A stretch of 64,000 nt of DNA from Streptantibioticus ferralitis (GCF_029223525.1 NZ_JARHTQ010000005.1:186001-250000), one strand, 5' to 3'. Shown: positions 8,616 through 19,154, counted from the first letter of the stretch. A program made the numbers and translations. The notes: generated by a model not told the origin, from the letters alone.

Positions 8616-10693
8616 GACGCCGCCGCCCGCTCCACGCTCACCGCGCACACCTTGAACTCCGGCATCCTGGAGACGGGGTCCAGGGCCGGATTGGTCAGCG
8701 AGTTGGCCCGGCCCGCGCCGTCCCAGTGGAACGGCATGAAGACGGTGTCCGGGCGGATGGCGTCGGTCACCCGGGCCGGGGCGACCGCGCGGCCGCGGCG
8801 GCTGCGCACCGTCAGCAGTTCGCCGTCGGTGACGCCCAGCCGCTGCGCCAGATGCGGATGCAGTTCCACGAACGGTCCCGGCGCGGCCTCGTTGAGCTCG
8901 GGGACCCGGCGGGTCTGCGCTCCGCTCTGGTACTGGGAGACCACCCGCCCGGTGGTGAGGTACACGGGATACTCGTCGTCCGGCTCCTCCGCCGACGGCC
9001 GGTGCGAGACGGCGGCGAACCGGGCCCGGCCGTCGGGCGTCGCGAAGCGGTCCAGGAACAGACGCGGGGTGCCCGGGTGGTGCTCGTCGGGGCACGGCCA
9101 GAAGACGCCGTCCTCGGCGCGGATCCGCTGGTAGCTGATGCCCGCGTAGTCCGCGGGTCCGCCCGCGCAGGCGCGCCGCAGCTCCTCGAACGCCTCCTCG
9201 GGATCCTCCGGGAAGCCCTTGTCCACGCCGAGCCCGGCGGCCAGTTCGCGCAGCACGTGCAGATCGGTGCGTACGCCCTGCGGCGGGGTCAGCGCCGCCT
9301 GGCGCAGGATCACCCTGCCCTCCAGATTGGTCGTGGTGCCGGTCTCCTCGGCCCACTGCGCGGACGGCAGGACGACATCGGCCAGCCGTGCGGTCTCCGA
9401 GAGCACGACATCGCTGACGGCGAGGAAGTCCAACTCCCGCAGCCTCTCGGCCACATGGCCCGCGCGGGGGGCGGACACCACCGGGTTGGAGCCCATCAGC
9501 AGCAGCGCCCGTATACCGCCGTCCTGTCCTGCGGTGTCCAGGAGTTCATAGGCGGAACGGCCCGGTCCGGGCAGCTCGTCGGGGTCGATCCCCCATACTT
9601 CGGCGATGTGCGCACGGGCCGCCGGGTCCTCGATGGAGCGGTAGCCGGGCAGTTGGTCGGCCTTCTGGCCGTGTTCGCGGCCGCCCTGCCCGTTGCCCTG
9701 GCCGGTCAGGCAGCCGTAGCCGGAGCCCGGCCGCCCTGCCTTGCCCACCGCCAGGCACAGGTTGATCCAGGCGCCGACCGTGTCGGTGCCCTTGCTGTGC
9801 TGCTCGGCGCCCCGTGCGGTGAGCACCATGCCGGTCTCCGCCTGCGCGAACATCCGCACCGCCTCGCGCATGGCGGGCACCGATACCCCGGTCAGCCGCT
9901 CCACGCGCTCCGGCCAGTGGGCCATGGCCGACGCCGTGGCCGGTTCGAAGCCGCGGGTGCGGGTGCTGACGAACTCCTCGTCCACCAGCCCTTCGGCGAT
10001 CACCAGATGCAGCATCCCCAGCGCCAGCGCGAGATCGGTGCCGGGCACCGGCCGCAGATGGAGGTCGGCCAGTTCGGCGGTGCGGGTGCGGCGCGGGTCG
10101 ATGACGATCAACCGCCCGCCGTTCTCCCGCAGTTCCCGGAAGTAGCGCAGCGCGGGCGGCATGGTCTCGGCCGGATTGCCGCCGACCAGGATCACGCAGC
10201 CGGTGCGGGCGATGTCCGCCAGCGGGAAGGGCAGACCGCGGTCGAGTCCGAAAGCGGCCTTGTGCGCGGCGGCCGCGGACGACATGCAGAACCGGCCGTT
10301 GTAGTCGATGTTGGCGGTCCGCAGCACCACCCGGGCGAACTTGCCGAGCAGATAGGCCTTTTCGTTGGTCAGCCCGCCGCCGCCGAAGACGCCGACCGCA
10401 TCCCGGCCGTGCCGCTGCGCGGTGCGCCGCAGGCCCTGCGCCACCCGGTCCAGCGCCTCCGGCCAGGACGCCTCCCGCAGCCTGCCCCGGCGCCCGTCGC
10501 GTACCAGCGGAACCGTCAGCCGGGCCGCGGGCGAGAGCACCGCGGCGGCGGTGCGGCCCTTGCCGCACAGTGCCCCGCGGTTCACCGGGAACTCGGGCCG
10601 CTCCAGGATCTGCACCGCACCGCCGCGCTCGGCACCCAGCCGCATACCGCACTGCAGCGAGCAGTACGGGCAGTGCGTGTCGGTCGTCGTCAT
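8612..10693 (-). CDS. nasA: Assimilatory nitrate reductase catalytic subunit
   Basis: 693-residue molybdopterin oxidoreductase. The N-terminal 4Fe-4S motif is Cys8, Cys11, Cys15 and Cys43 (HCPYCSLQCGM ... GALCGKG), as in Nas/Nap-type bis-MGD enzymes. Mo-bis-MGD domains follow (NGRFCMSSAAAAHKAAFG, VGGNPAETMPPALRY, GMVLTARGAEQHSKGTD), then a C-terminal molydopterin dinucleotide-binding beta-barrel (VYLTTGRVVSQYQSGAQTRR, VFMPFHWDGAGRAN). There is no twin-arginine signal, so it is cytoplasmic and assimilatory. It has no C-terminal BFD 2Fe-2S extension such as Klebsiella-type NasA carries. It is the first gene of the five-gene operon and diverges from nnaR; the intergenic region holds a GlnR-type box. 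Confidence 0.92.
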   Translation of the reverse strand: MTTTDTHCPYCSLQCGMRLGAERGGAVQILERPEFPVNRGALCGKGRTAAAVLSPAARLTVPLVRDGRRGRLREASWPEALDRVAQGLRRTAQRHGRDAVGVFGGGGLTNEKAYLLGKFARVVLRTANIDYNGRFCMSSAAAAHKAAFGLDRGLPFPLADIARTGCVILVGGNPAETMPPALRYFRELRENGGRLIVIDPRRTRTAELADLHLRPVPGTDLALALGMLHLVIAEGLVDEEFVSTRTRGFEPATASAMAHWPERVERLTGVSVPAMREAVRMFAQAETGMVLTARGAEQHSKGTDTVGAWINLCLAVGKAGRPGSGYGCLTGQGNGQGGREHGQKADQLPGYRSIEDPAARAHIAEVWGIDPDELPGPGRSAYELLDTAGQDGGIRALLLMGSNPVVSAPRAGHVAERLRELDFLAVSDVVLSETARLADVVLPSAQWAEETGTTTNLEGRVILRQAALTPPQGVRTDLHVLRELAAGLGVDKGFPEDPEEAFEELRRACAGGPADYAGISYQRIRAEDGVFWPCPDEHHPGTPRLFLDRFATPDGRARFAAVSHRPSAEEPDDEYPVYLTTGRVVSQYQSGAQTRRVPELNEAAPGPFVELHPHLAQRLGVTDGELLTVRSRRGRAVAPARVTDAIRPDTVFMPFHWDGAGRANSLTNPALDPVSRMPEFKVCAVSVERAAAS

Positions 10694-10823
10694 GCAGTGA
10701 GCGTCGCGTCGGGCCGTTACGCGGCCGGGTCACCTGTGTTGCGGTGACGGTACGGCCTGCTCACACCGCAGTCGGGAGGGGGTGAGAGGACGGACATCTT
10801 CCGTAACGCCCGGGGGCCCGCCC

Positions 10824-10861
10824 CTAACGCTCATGTGACCGGTCGGTAATCAGTACGTAAC
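10824..10861. promoter_or_regulatory. GlnR box (four half-elements)
   Basis: Four 5-mers recur every 11 bp: CTAAC, GTGAC, GTAAT and GTAAC, each separated by six bases. This is the spacing and composition of the actinobacterial GlnR site (gTnAc-n6-GaAAc repeated). It lies in the nasA/nnaR divergent region, ending 23 bp before the nnaR ATG and about 130 bp before the nasA ATG. GlnR activation of nitrate assimilation and nnaR is known in Streptomyces; binding here is inferred from the match. A further GTAAC at 10803-10807 and an inverted GTCAC/GTGAC pair at 10729-10748 lie nearby without the right spacing. Confidence 0.75.
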
Positions 10862-10884
10862 GCGGCTGGCTGACCCTGCACCCC

Positions 10885-12021
10885 ATGGGAACTGGCACGA
10901 CGGCACCACTGCAACCAGGACCGCTGACCGGGTTCACCGTCGGGGTGACCGCGACGCGCCGCCGCGAGGAACTCGTGGCACTCCTGCAACGCCGGGGCGC
11001 CCGCGTGGTCGAGGCGCCCACCATGCGCATCATGCCGCTCGGCGATGACACCGCACTGCGCCAGGCCACCGAGCGGTGCCTGACCGCGCCGCTCGACTAC
11101 GTGATCGCCACCACCGGCGTCGGCTGGCGGGGCTGGATGAGCGCGGCGGACGGCTGGGGCCTCGGCGGCGGTCTCGCCGAGGCCTGCCAGGGCGCGGTCG
11201 TCCTCACCCGGGGCCCGAAAGCCACCGGCGCGGTGCGGGCCAGCGGTCTGCACGAGGCGTACTCACCAGGGTCCGAGGCCAACGACGAGTTGCTCGCCTG
11301 GCTGCTCGCCCGTGACGTGCGCGGCCGTCGGATCGCCGTACAGGAGCACGGGATGCCGCTCGACGGCTTCAGCGCCGCGCTGCGCGAGCGCGGTGCCGAG
11401 GTCATCGCGGTTCCGGTCTACCGCTGGGGACCGCCCGAGGACCCGGAGGCGGTACGGCGGCTGGTGGAGTTGACCGTACGACGCGAACTGCACTGTCTGA
11501 CCTTCACCAGCGCCCCGGCGATCGACGCCCTGCTGGCGACCGCGGACGCCCTGGACCGCCGGGCCGAGGTGCTCGCCGCGCTGCGGGACGACGTGCTGGC
11601 GGTGTGCGTCGGCCCGCTGTGCGCACGGCCGTTGCGGGAGGCGGGCGTCGAGGCGGTGTGGCCGGAGCGCGGGCGCCTCGGCGCGCTGGTACGTACGCTC
11701 GCCGAGGCGCTGCCCGCCCGCGGTCGCCGCGAGTTGGTGAGTGGCTCGCTGCATGTGGCGCTGCAGGGTGGGGCGGTGTTCCTCGACGGCGAGCCCGTGG
11801 GGTTGCCGCCGGTGCTGGCGGCACTGCTGCGGGCGCTCGCCGACAAGCCGGGACGGGTGGTCAGCCGGGCGGAGTTGCTGCGCCGGGTGTGGCCCGCCAC
11901 GCGGGCCGACGAGCACGCGGTCGACGCCGCGGTGGCCAGGCTGCGCGCCGCGCTCGGTCCGCACGCGGCGCTGGTGCGTACCGTCCCCAAGCGCGGCTAC
12001 CTACTGGCGGTCACCCTTTGA
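10885..12021 (+). CDS. nnaR: NnaR-type regulator: HemD-like domain plus winged-helix DNA-binding domain
   Basis: 378 residues. Residues about 12-260 have the uroporphyrinogen-III synthase (HemD) bi-lobed fold (FTVGVTATRRREELVALLQRRGARVVEAP; FTSAPAIDALLATAD). Residues about 280-378 form an OmpR/PhoB-type winged helix (ELLRRVWPATRADEHAVDAAVARLRAAL, then RTVPKRGYLLAV, quoted in two parts here as ELLRRVWPATRAD and VRTVPKRGYLL). This fusion is the known actinobacterial nitrate/nitrite assimilation regulator NnaR, a co-activator with GlnR. Divergence from nasA and the GlnR box support that identity. Whether the HemD part still makes uroporphyrinogen III is not visible. A hairpin terminator follows at 12089. 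Confidence 0.88.
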   Translation: MGTGTTAPLQPGPLTGFTVGVTATRRREELVALLQRRGARVVEAPTMRIMPLGDDTALRQATERCLTAPLDYVIATTGVGWRGWMSAADGWGLGGGLAEACQGAVVLTRGPKATGAVRASGLHEAYSPGSEANDELLAWLLARDVRGRRIAVQEHGMPLDGFSAALRERGAEVIAVPVYRWGPPEDPEAVRRLVELTVRRELHCLTFTSAPAIDALLATADALDRRAEVLAALRDDVLAVCVGPLCARPLREAGVEAVWPERGRLGALVRTLAEALPARGRRELVSGSLHVALQGGAVFLDGEPVGLPPVLAALLRALADKPGRVVSRAELLRRVWPATRADEHAVDAAVARLRAALGPHAALVRTVPKRGYLLAVTL

Positions 12022-12088
12022 ACCGCACCTCGCGGCCGGTTCGCCCCACCGCCGTCGTCGCTCGCAGCGCGGGCGGCAAGCTCCCCGG

Positions 12089-12116
12089 GGGTGTCGGGGA
12101 CTTGCCCCCGACACCC
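12089..12116 (+). terminator. Hairpin terminator after nnaR
   Basis: Perfect 11-bp stem GGGTGTCGGGG / CCCCGACACCC with a 6-base loop. It sits between nnaR and the convergent permease gene, so it may serve both directions. There is no T tract, which is usual in Streptomyces. Confidence 0.7.
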
Positions 12117-12208
12117 TCTGCCGCCACGACGGCGGGCAACCCCCTCGATGTGGACCGGCGGTGGTGAACCCGCCGTAGCCCAACGAGGAATCCGCGCCGG
12201 AGAAGGCG

Positions 12209-13648
12209 CTAGTCGAGGTCGGCCACGATCGACCCCACCCGCTCCCCCAGTGTGCGATCGCGCGCGTTGAGCACCAGCGCGTAGACCAGTGCGATCGCGA
12301 TGATGGCGCCGCTGATCGGCGGAAAGGTGTCGAAGGGCGCGGGCTGGCCCGGCTTGACGAGCTGGTAGAGCGGGTAGCCGATGGCCGCGACACCGACGAG
12401 CGGCAGGATCAGATGCCGGACCACCGAGAACATCTCACGGTGGTGGCGCCGGTAGTACACCGGAAGGGCGAGGTTGGCCGCCAGCCAGGTGACCACGATG
12501 AGGATGGTGCCCAAGGTGGCCGACTGCCCGAAGTAGGTGACCGGGTCGATGTTCCAGCCCCAGCCGAAGGCCAGTCCGAGCGCGACGGCGAGATAGACGA
12601 CGAAGCTCACCCACGGGGTACGGGTGTGCGGGGTGACCTTGGCGACGACGGACGGCAGCAGGCCCTCCCGGCCGGAGTTGAAGATCAGCCGGGACTGGGA
12701 GTTGGCCGCCGAGATCAGTGATCCGGTGATCGAGGTGAACCCCGCGAGGTAGGCGAGGAACGCACCGCCGCCGAGGATTCCCAGGGCGACGTCGACGAAC
12801 GGCACATCGGACTTGGCGAGGGCGGCGGTGTCGTAGTCGAAGCCGACCACCGTGACGTAGGCGAACAGCAGATAGCTGACCGTCATCGCGGCGATGGAGA
12901 GGTAGATCGCCCGAGGCACCGCACGGCGCGGGTCGTTGGTCTCCTCGGCGAGCGCCGCCGAGTTCTCCCAGCCGATGAACAGGAAGACGGCGAGCGGGAA
13001 TCCCAGGCCGAGTCCCTTGAATCCGCCCGCCAGTCTGCCCGGGTCGAAGGGAGCCATCGTCAGATGTCCGCTGTGCCGGACCAGCACCCACACGCTCACC
13101 AGGACCAGCAGCCCCATCTCGAAGGCGAACAGCGCACCCGCCCACTTGGTGGAGACCGATACCCCCTTGACCACCAGCACGAAGGAGGCCAGCGTCAGGA
13201 GCGCGGTGAACCACTGCCAGGCGATGTGCACCCCGGTGTAGTGCGCGATGATGGTCGATGTCCAGCCGCCCGAGATGGCCACCACGGCGGAGATCGCGAT
13301 GATGTAGCCGAGCGACACCACGATCGTCGTGGTGATGGCGGCGACCGGACCGAACGTCTTGCCGATGAACGTGATGAACGAACCCGTGGACGGTATGGAC
13401 CGGGAGAACTCGGCGAGGGTGTTGCCGAGCAGGGCGACCACGACCGCCGCCGCCAGGATCGTCAGCGGGGAGGCGACCCCCGCCGTCTGCGCGATCAGCG
13501 CGAAGCCGAAGAAGAAGCTCATCGCCGGTCCGATGTTGGCCATGGTGGACGCGGTGATGTCGGCCAGGCCCAGTGCGCCGCGGCGCAGGCGTTCCGGTTG
13601 GACCGAGGTGGCGGGGCCGCCGCCCGTTCCCGACGCTGTGGTGTGCAC
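12209..13648 (-). CDS. APC-superfamily amino acid permease
   Basis: 479-residue membrane protein with about twelve to fourteen hydrophobic helices. The N-terminal APC signature GLADITASTMANIGPAMSFF is clear, followed by the long helix SPLTILAAAVVVALLG and the loop FIGWENSAALAEETNDPRRA, typical of the APA/APC family. The GTG at 13648 is preferred because AAGGAGA lies four bases upstream; the frame is open a further 63 codons without family sequence. The gene diverges from a 5-oxoprolinase, so import of pyroglutamate, glutamate or a related amide is a reasonable guess from context; the sequence does not show substrate specificity. Confidence 0.85.
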   Translation of the reverse strand: MHTTASGTGGGPATSVQPERLRRGALGLADITASTMANIGPAMSFFFGFALIAQTAGVASPLTILAAAVVVALLGNTLAEFSRSIPSTGSFITFIGKTFGPVAAITTTIVVSLGYIIAISAVVAISGGWTSTIIAHYTGVHIAWQWFTALLTLASFVLVVKGVSVSTKWAGALFAFEMGLLVLVSVWVLVRHSGHLTMAPFDPGRLAGGFKGLGLGFPLAVFLFIGWENSAALAEETNDPRRAVPRAIYLSIAAMTVSYLLFAYVTVVGFDYDTAALAKSDVPFVDVALGILGGGAFLAYLAGFTSITGSLISAANSQSRLIFNSGREGLLPSVVAKVTPHTRTPWVSFVVYLAVALGLAFGWGWNIDPVTYFGQSATLGTILIVVTWLAANLALPVYYRRHHREMFSVVRHLILPLVGVAAIGYPLYQLVKPGQPAPFDTFPPISGAIIAIALVYALVLNARDRTLGERVGSIVADLD

Positions 13649-13955
13649 GGCTTCTCCTTGGTCGAGGGATGCGCAACCCACCGGGCGCCTTGGCGGCCGC
13701 ACGGTCCATGGGCGCGGAAGGAGAGTGCCACTGCCGCCCGAACGCCCCTTGCGAGCCGCGCGAGCCGTGAGCCTCATGGCCTGAAAATACCCACCGACCG
13801 CCCGGTTGTACCTGATGACCAGCCCCCTTTGGCCCAAGGATCACAGGGCGCCGACCGGTGATCCACGGCGGAACGGAGGGTGTGTCGGCCGCCTTGATCG
13901 GCCGCGGTGCGCCGCGATCGTTTGCGATAGATCGCGACGGGGAAGGGGAACCGGC
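13649..13955. other. Divergent promoter region, permease / 5-oxoprolinase
   Basis: 307 bp between two divergent starts. It should hold both promoters. I see short overlapping frames but no coding sequence I can support, and no convincing operator. An ATCGCGA-rich stretch near 13916-13937 (GATCGTTTGCGATAGATCGC) is the only local symmetry. Confidence 0.5.
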
Positions 13956-16900
13956 GTGGCAGGTGCGGGTTGGCAGTTCTGGGTGGACCGAGGTGGCACG
14001 TTCACCGACATCGTCGCCCGCGGCCCGGACGGCCGGGTGACCACGCACAAGCTGCTGTCGGAGAACCCTGCCCGCTACCGCGATCCCGCGGTCGCGGGCA
14101 TCCGCACGCTGCTCGGACTCTCCGCGGACGATCCCGTTCCAGCGGATCGGGTCGACGCGGTACGGATGGGTACGACAGTGGCGACCAACGCGCTGCTGGA
14201 GCGCAAGGGCGAGCGGACCGTACTGGTCATCACCAAGGGGTTCCGCGACGCGCTGCGCATCGGCTACCAGAACCGGCCGCGGATCTTCGCCCGTGAGATC
14301 GTCCTCCCCGAGTTGCTGTACGACCGGGTCATCGAGGCCGACGAGCGGATCACGGCGGACGGTACGGTGCTGCGCGCGCCGGATCTCGACCGGCTGGGCG
14401 AAGAACTGCGGCAGGCGTACGACGACGGCATCCGCGCGGTCGCGGTGGTCTGTCTGCACAGCTATCTGCACCCCGCCCACGAACAGGCGATCGGCAAGCT
14501 GGCCGAGCAGATCGGCTTTCCCCAGGTGTCGCTGTCCAGTGAGGCCAGCCCGCTGATGAAGCTGGTACCGCGTGGCGACACAGCGGTGGTGGACGCGTAT
14601 CTCTCCCCGGTCCTCCAGCGGTACGTACGGCAGGTCGCGGAGCAAATGCGGGGCGTGCGGCTGATGTTCATGCAGTCCAGCGGTGGGCTGGCGGAGGCCG
14701 GGCACTTCCGGGGCAAGGACGCGATCCTGTCGGGTCCGGCCGGGGGCATCGTCGGCATGGTCCGGATGTCGCAACAGGCTGGATTCGAGAAGGTGATCGG
14801 CTTCGACATGGGCGGCACGTCCACCGATGTGTCGCACTTCGCGGGCGAGTACGAGCGGGTGTTCAACACTCAGGTGGCGGGCGTCCGGTTGCGTGCCCCG
14901 ATGCTGGACATCCACACGGTGGCGGCCGGAGGCGGGTCCGTGCTGCACTTCGACGGCAGCCGGTACCGGGTCGGCCCGGACTCGGCGGGGGCTGATCCGG
15001 GACCGTCCTGCTACCGCGGCGGCGGCCCGCTGACCGTCACCGATGCCAATGTGATGCTGGGCCGCATCCAACCCGAGCACTTTCCCCAGGTGTTCGGGCC
15101 GGACGGCGACCAGCCGCTGGACGAGGACATCGTGCACCGGTTGTTCACCGAGCTGGCCGCGGGCATCCGGGCCCGGACCGGCGACGAGCGCTCGGCGGAG
15201 CAGGTCGCCGAGGGATTTCTGCAGATCGCCGTCGCCAACATCGCCAACGCGGTCAAACGCATCTCCGTACAGCAGGGCCACGATGTCACCGAGTACGTAC
15301 TGACCACGTTCGGCGGCGCCGGAGGCCAGCACGCGTGTGCCGTCGCGGACTCCCTCGGCATCCGCACGGTACTGGTGCCGCCGATGGCGGGTGTGCTCTC
15401 CGCGCTCGGCATCGGCCTGGCCGACACCACCGCCATGCGGCAGCAGTCGGTGGAGGTACGGCTGGCGCCCGACGCGATGGAGCGGGTGCGTTCGGTGGCG
15501 GCGGGGCTGGAGTCGGCGGCGCGCGGTGAACTGCTCGACGAGGACGTGCCGGAGGGGCGGATCCGGGTGACCCGCCGCGCCCATCTGCGCTACGACGGTA
15601 CCGACACCGCCGTGCCGGTCGAACTGGCGGAGCCGGACGAGATGGCCGCCGCGTTCGAGGAGAGTCACCGGTCCACCTACTCGTTCCTGATGGACCGTCC
15701 GATCATCGTCGAGGCGCTCTCGGTCGAGGCGACCGGGCTCACCGAGCGCCCCGACCTGGACCACCTCGGCCCGTCGGCCACCACCCCGGAGTCCGAGGAG
15801 ACCGCCACCGCCCATATGTACACCGGGGACGCCTGGCGTGACGTACCGCTACGGCAACGGGAGCGGATGCGCCCCGGTGAGACCGTGACCGGCCCGGCGA
15901 TCATCACCGAGGCCAACGCCACCACCGTGGTGGACGACGGATGGCGGGCGTCGGTAACGCCGTTCGGACATCTCCTGGTTGAGCGGGTGCACGCGCGCGC
16001 CGAGGCGGCGGTGGGAACCGAGGCCGACCCGGTCATGCTGGAGATCTTCAACAATCTCTTCATGTCCATCGCCCAGCAGATGGGCGCACGGCTGGAGTCG
16101 ACCGCGCAGTCGGTCAACATCAAGGAGCGGCTGGACTTCTCCTGTGCCCTCTTCGACCCGGACGGCAATCTCATCGCCAACGCACCGCACATTCCGGTGC
16201 ACCTCGGCTCCATGGGCACCAGCGTCAAGGAAGTCATCCGGCGCCGCACCGGAACCATGAAGCCGGGCGACGCCTATGCGGTCAACGACCCCTACCACGG
16301 GGGCACCCATCTGCCCGACATCACCGTGGTGACCCCGGTCTTCGGTTCCGGAGCGGACGGTCGGCAGCGGATCCTGTTCTTCGTCGCCTCCCGCGGCCAC
16401 CACGCGGAAATCGGCGGAATCACACCCGGCTCCATGCCCGCCAACAGCCGCGAAATCCACGAGGAGGGCGTGCTGTTCGACAACTGGCTGCTGGTCGAGA
16501 ACGGCACGCTGCGCGAGGCGGAGACGCTACGGCTGCTCACCGGGGCGCCGTACCCGTCCCGCAACCCGGCCACCAACCTCGCGGATCTGCGCGCCCAGAT
16601 CGCCGCCAACCACAAGGGCGTTGACGAAGTCGGCAAGATGATCCGGCACTTCGGTCTTGACGTGGTGCAGGCGTACATGCGGCACGTGCAGGACAACGCC
16701 GAGGAAGCGGTGCGACGGGTCATCGACGCGCTGGACGACGGTGCCTACCGCTACGAGATGGACTCCGGCGCGGTGATCTCGGTACGTGTCCAGGTGGATC
16801 GTGAACGGCGTTCGGCGACCCTGGACTTCACCGGCACCTCCGGGCAACTCGACACGAACTTCAACGCGCCGTCGTCGGTGGTGACGGCCGCCGTGCTCTA

Positions 16901-17561
16901 TGTCTTCCGTACGCTCGTCGCCGATGACATCCCGCTCAACGACGGCTGCCTGCGCCCGCTGCGCATCGTCATCCCCGACGGCTCCCTGCTCGCACCGGTC
17001 TACCCGGCGGCGATCGTCGCCGGAAACGTGGAGACCTCGCAGGCGATCACCGGTGCGCTGTACGCCGCGCTGGGTGTGCAGGCCGAGGGGTCCGGGACCA
17101 TGAACAACGTCTCCTTCGGCAATGAGCGGCACCAGTACTACGAGACCGTCGCGTCGGGCTCCGGTGCCGGTGCCGGGTTCGACGGGGCGCCCGTGGTGCA
17201 GACCCATATGACCAACTCCCGCCTGACCGACCCCGAGGTCCTTGAGTGGCGCCTCCCCGTACTGCTGGAAGAATTCGCCATCCGGCCGGACAGCGGCGGT
17301 GCGGGCCGCTGGCGCGGCGGCGATGGAGCGGTGCGCAGGATCAGGTTCTGTGCGGCGATGACGGTCAGCACCCTGTCCGGCCATCGGCGGGTGCCGCCCT
17401 ACGGGCTGGCCGGGGGCTCTTCCGGATCGCTGGGGGTCAACCGCGTCGAGCGGGCTGACGGCACGGTCACACATATGGCCGGGTGCGACTCGGTCGATGT
17501 GCGGCCGGGTGATGCGCTGGTGATCGAGACACCGGGTGGCGGCGGGTACGGCTCACCCTGA
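13956..17561 (+). CDS. ATP-dependent 5-oxoprolinase (fused HyuA-HyuB)
   Basis: 1201 residues. Residues 1 to about 680 are the hydantoinase A/oxoprolinase half: N-terminal [32 protein letters not shown] and [12 protein letters not shown] are the actin-like ATPase signatures. From about residue 690 the HyuB half begins ([39 protein letters not shown]; later [12 protein letters not shown] and PGGGGYG at the end). A single fused chain of about 1200-1290 residues is the layout of true 5-oxoprolinases, which open pyroglutamate to glutamate with ATP; separate subunits are more usual for hydantoinases. The GTG at 13956 follows GGAAGGGGAA. A hydantoin or N-methylhydantoin substrate remains possible. 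The divergent permease is a likely partner. Confidence 0.85.
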   Translation: MAGAGWQFWVDRGGTFTDIVARGPDGRVTTHKLLSENPARYRDPAVAGIRTLLGLSADDPVPADRVDAVRMGTTVATNALLERKGERTVLVITKGFRDALRIGYQNRPRIFAREIVLPELLYDRVIEADERITADGTVLRAPDLDRLGEELRQAYDDGIRAVAVVCLHSYLHPAHEQAIGKLAEQIGFPQVSLSSEASPLMKLVPRGDTAVVDAYLSPVLQRYVRQVAEQMRGVRLMFMQSSGGLAEAGHFRGKDAILSGPAGGIVGMVRMSQQAGFEKVIGFDMGGTSTDVSHFAGEYERVFNTQVAGVRLRAPMLDIHTVAAGGGSVLHFDGSRYRVGPDSAGADPGPSCYRGGGPLTVTDANVMLGRIQPEHFPQVFGPDGDQPLDEDIVHRLFTELAAGIRARTGDERSAEQVAEGFLQIAVANIANAVKRISVQQGHDVTEYVLTTFGGAGGQHACAVADSLGIRTVLVPPMAGVLSALGIGLADTTAMRQQSVEVRLAPDAMERVRSVAAGLESAARGELLDEDVPEGRIRVTRRAHLRYDGTDTAVPVELAEPDEMAAAFEESHRSTYSFLMDRPIIVEALSVEATGLTERPDLDHLGPSATTPESEETATAHMYTGDAWRDVPLRQRERMRPGETVTGPAIITEANATTVVDDGWRASVTPFGHLLVERVHARAEAAVGTEADPVMLEIFNNLFMSIAQQMGARLESTAQSVNIKERLDFSCALFDPDGNLIANAPHIPVHLGSMGTSVKEVIRRRTGTMKPGDAYAVNDPYHGGTHLPDITVVTPVFGSGADGRQRILFFVASRGHHAEIGGITPGSMPANSREIHEEGVLFDNWLLVENGTLREAETLRLLTGAPYPSRNPATNLADLRAQIAANHKGVDEVGKMIRHFGLDVVQAYMRHVQDNAEEAVRRVIDALDDGAYRYEMDSGAVISVRVQVDRERRSATLDFTGTSGQLDTNFNAPSSVVTAAVLYVFRTLVADDIPLNDGCLRPLRIVIPDGSLLAPVYPAAIVAGNVETSQAITGALYAALGVQAEGSGTMNNVSFGNERHQYYETVASGSGAGAGFDGAPVVQTHMTNSRLTDPEVLEWRLPVLLEEFAIRPDSGGAGRWRGGDGAVRRIRFCAAMTVSTLSGHRRVPPYGLAGGSSGSLGVNRVERADGTVTHMAGCDSVDVRPGDALVIETPGGGGYGSP

Positions 17562-17590
17562 AGCCGTTCAGCCCGACACCCGTCCAGGCG

Positions 17591-18040
17591 TCAGCTCCAC
17601 AGCGGGTACGTCATGGACCTGGGCGTGTCCGCGGGCCTGGCTCCCGGGTAGGTGATGGTCAACCTGGCGTACTGCCAGTGCTGTGACTGGCCGTTCCACC
17701 GCCGTACCCGGTCGAGCCGCACGCCGGCCGGGTAGCTGTGGAACTTGCCCGCCGCACAGTAGGGCTTGCAGTCGTTCACCACGTCCCGCCCGGTGGCGGT
17801 GGCGGCGTTCTGCCCCCACCGGGACCAGTGCAGTGAGGTCAGGTAGTTGTTGCCGTCGGCGCAGGCGATCAGGAAGGTCGCGGGGCGGACTTGCGGATGG
17901 TAGAAGCAGTCGACGACTACGCGGGTAGGCGATTGCGGGCGGGCGATCGCAGACGCGGAAGCGGACGACGGGGCGGCGACGGCCGCGAGCGCCGTACCAG
18001 CACAGACCAGGATTGCTGTCTTTGACATGCGACTTTGCAT
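17591..18040 (-). CDS. Small secreted protein
   Basis: 149 residues with a Sec signal peptide: positively charged MQSRMSK, hydrophobic core AILVCAGTALAAVAAP, and a SASASA cleavage region near residue 30. The mature part has four cysteines (DCFYHPQ, LIACADGNN, DCKPYC), suggesting two disulphides, and several tryptophans. I recall similar small secreted Streptomyces proteins with the QVRP...ACADGN motif but no assigned function. The ATG at 18040 follows GAGGAG; a second ATG four codons in is possible. It converges with the oxoprolinase gene, 29 bp apart. Confidence 0.75.
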   Translation of the reverse strand: MQSRMSKTAILVCAGTALAAVAAPSSASASAIARPQSPTRVVVDCFYHPQVRPATFLIACADGNNYLTSLHWSRWGQNAATATGRDVVNDCKPYCAAGKFHSYPAGVRLDRVRRWNGQSQHWQYARLTITYPGARPADTPRSMTYPLWS

Positions 18041-18368
18041 GTTCGCTCCTCAACCGCTCCGGCGGAGCTCGTAACGGCTGTTGTCTTGTCGACGCTACGA
18101 CCGTCCGGGGGGATGTACCACTCGTACGGGTCACAGCTTCGCAACACGGTCACGGCCGGCGCCAGTCATGGCCGCTCCCCGCTCCGGCCACCGGCCCCGC
18201 GCGGCTCGGCCGGCAGACCCTGCTGCCCGGCCGGCATCTCGGTCAGGATACGCCGCGCGGCCCGCATCAGCTCCGCCACGTCCCCGCCCGCGAGCTCGTG
18301 GACAGCCGCACACCCGGCGGCCTTCCCGCCGAGCGGAGGCGGCTGGCGGCAGCCGCTACCGTCGGTCC
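18041..18368. other. Intergenic region
   Basis: 328 bp between the divergent secreted-protein and phosphoesterase genes. Open frames here have no recognisable sequence and lack ribosome sites. It presumably carries both promoters; I see no repeat or strong palindrome. Confidence 0.4.
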
Positions 18369-18872
18369 ATGCGTCTGCTCCTGACCTCCGACACGCATCT
18401 GCCTAAACGCGCCAGGCGACTCCCGGAGGAACTGCTGGCACAGATGACGCTCGCCGACGTGGTGATCCATGCCGGGGACTGGGTCGACGCGGCCACCCTC
18501 ACGCTCTTCGCGTCCCGGGCCAAGCGGCTGATCGGCGTGTACGGCAACAACGACGGCGCCGAACTGCGGGCCCGGCTGCCGGAGGTCGCCCGGGCCGAAC
18601 TGGACGGGGTGCGGTTCGGCGTCGTCCACGACACCGGCCCGGCGCGCGGGCGGGAGCGGCGCTGCGCCGAGCGGTTCGCGGACCTTGACGTGCTGGTCTT
18701 CGGGCACAGCCACATCCCGTACGACACCACGGCCCCCGGGGGCCTGCGGCTGCTGAACCCCGGGTCGCCGACCGATCGGCGGCGCCAGCCCTTCCACACC
18801 TACATGACCGCCGTGACGGACGCCGGACGCCTCACCGAGGTCGTGCTGCACCGGCTACCGCCGCACCGGTAG
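18369..18872 (+). CDS. YfcE/MJ0936-type metallophosphoesterase
   Basis: 167 residues, the size of the small single-domain phosphodiesterases of this type. The five metal-ligand motifs appear in order: SDTHLP (Asp-x-His), IHAGDWVD (Gly-Asp), YGNNDG (Gly-Asn-Asn/Asp), VVHD (His) and FGHSHIP (Gly-His-x-His). It should cleave phosphodiester bonds with two divalent metals; the natural substrate is unknown. The ATG at 18369 is where homology starts. It is a lone cytoplasmic gene. Confidence 0.88.
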   Translation: MRLLLTSDTHLPKRARRLPEELLAQMTLADVVIHAGDWVDAATLTLFASRAKRLIGVYGNNDGAELRARLPEVARAELDGVRFGVVHDTGPARGRERRCAERFADLDVLVFGHSHIPYDTTAPGGLRLLNPGSPTDRRRQPFHTYMTAVTDAGRLTEVVLHRLPPHR

Positions 18873-19154
18873 CCCTGGCCGCCGCGCCGCTGGAGGGCAG
18901 AGGCGCGAAAACGCGTTGCCTCGCTCGCCGGGTCTCCCGATGGTGTGTTAGCGGTGTTCTCGCGGCCCCAGGGTCAACTTCTCGCCCGGCAGTGGTCGTT
19001 GGAAACCGGCGACGGCTGGAGGACTGGTCACTTTTGAACAATAGTCAACAGCTCCCACAAGATCGCCGTCCGTGCGCGGCCACACGACAAAGGTGCGAAA
19101 CTCAGGACATCGCGGTTACACCCTGCGTTCTTGATGTGCTCAATGGGAGGTGCC

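Noticed and set aside
8726-10747. Long plus-strand frame opposite nasA
   Set aside because: Shadow frame; nasA on the other strand has all catalytic motifs.
10729-10748. GTCAC/GTGAC inverted pair as a second GlnR box
   Set aside because: Spacing and orientation do not match the 11-bp GlnR pattern.
12435-15815. Very long open frame on the minus strand across the permease and oxoprolinase genes
   Set aside because: It runs antisense through two clear genes, has Arg/Gly/His-rich composition with no family motif, and is a third-position GC artefact.
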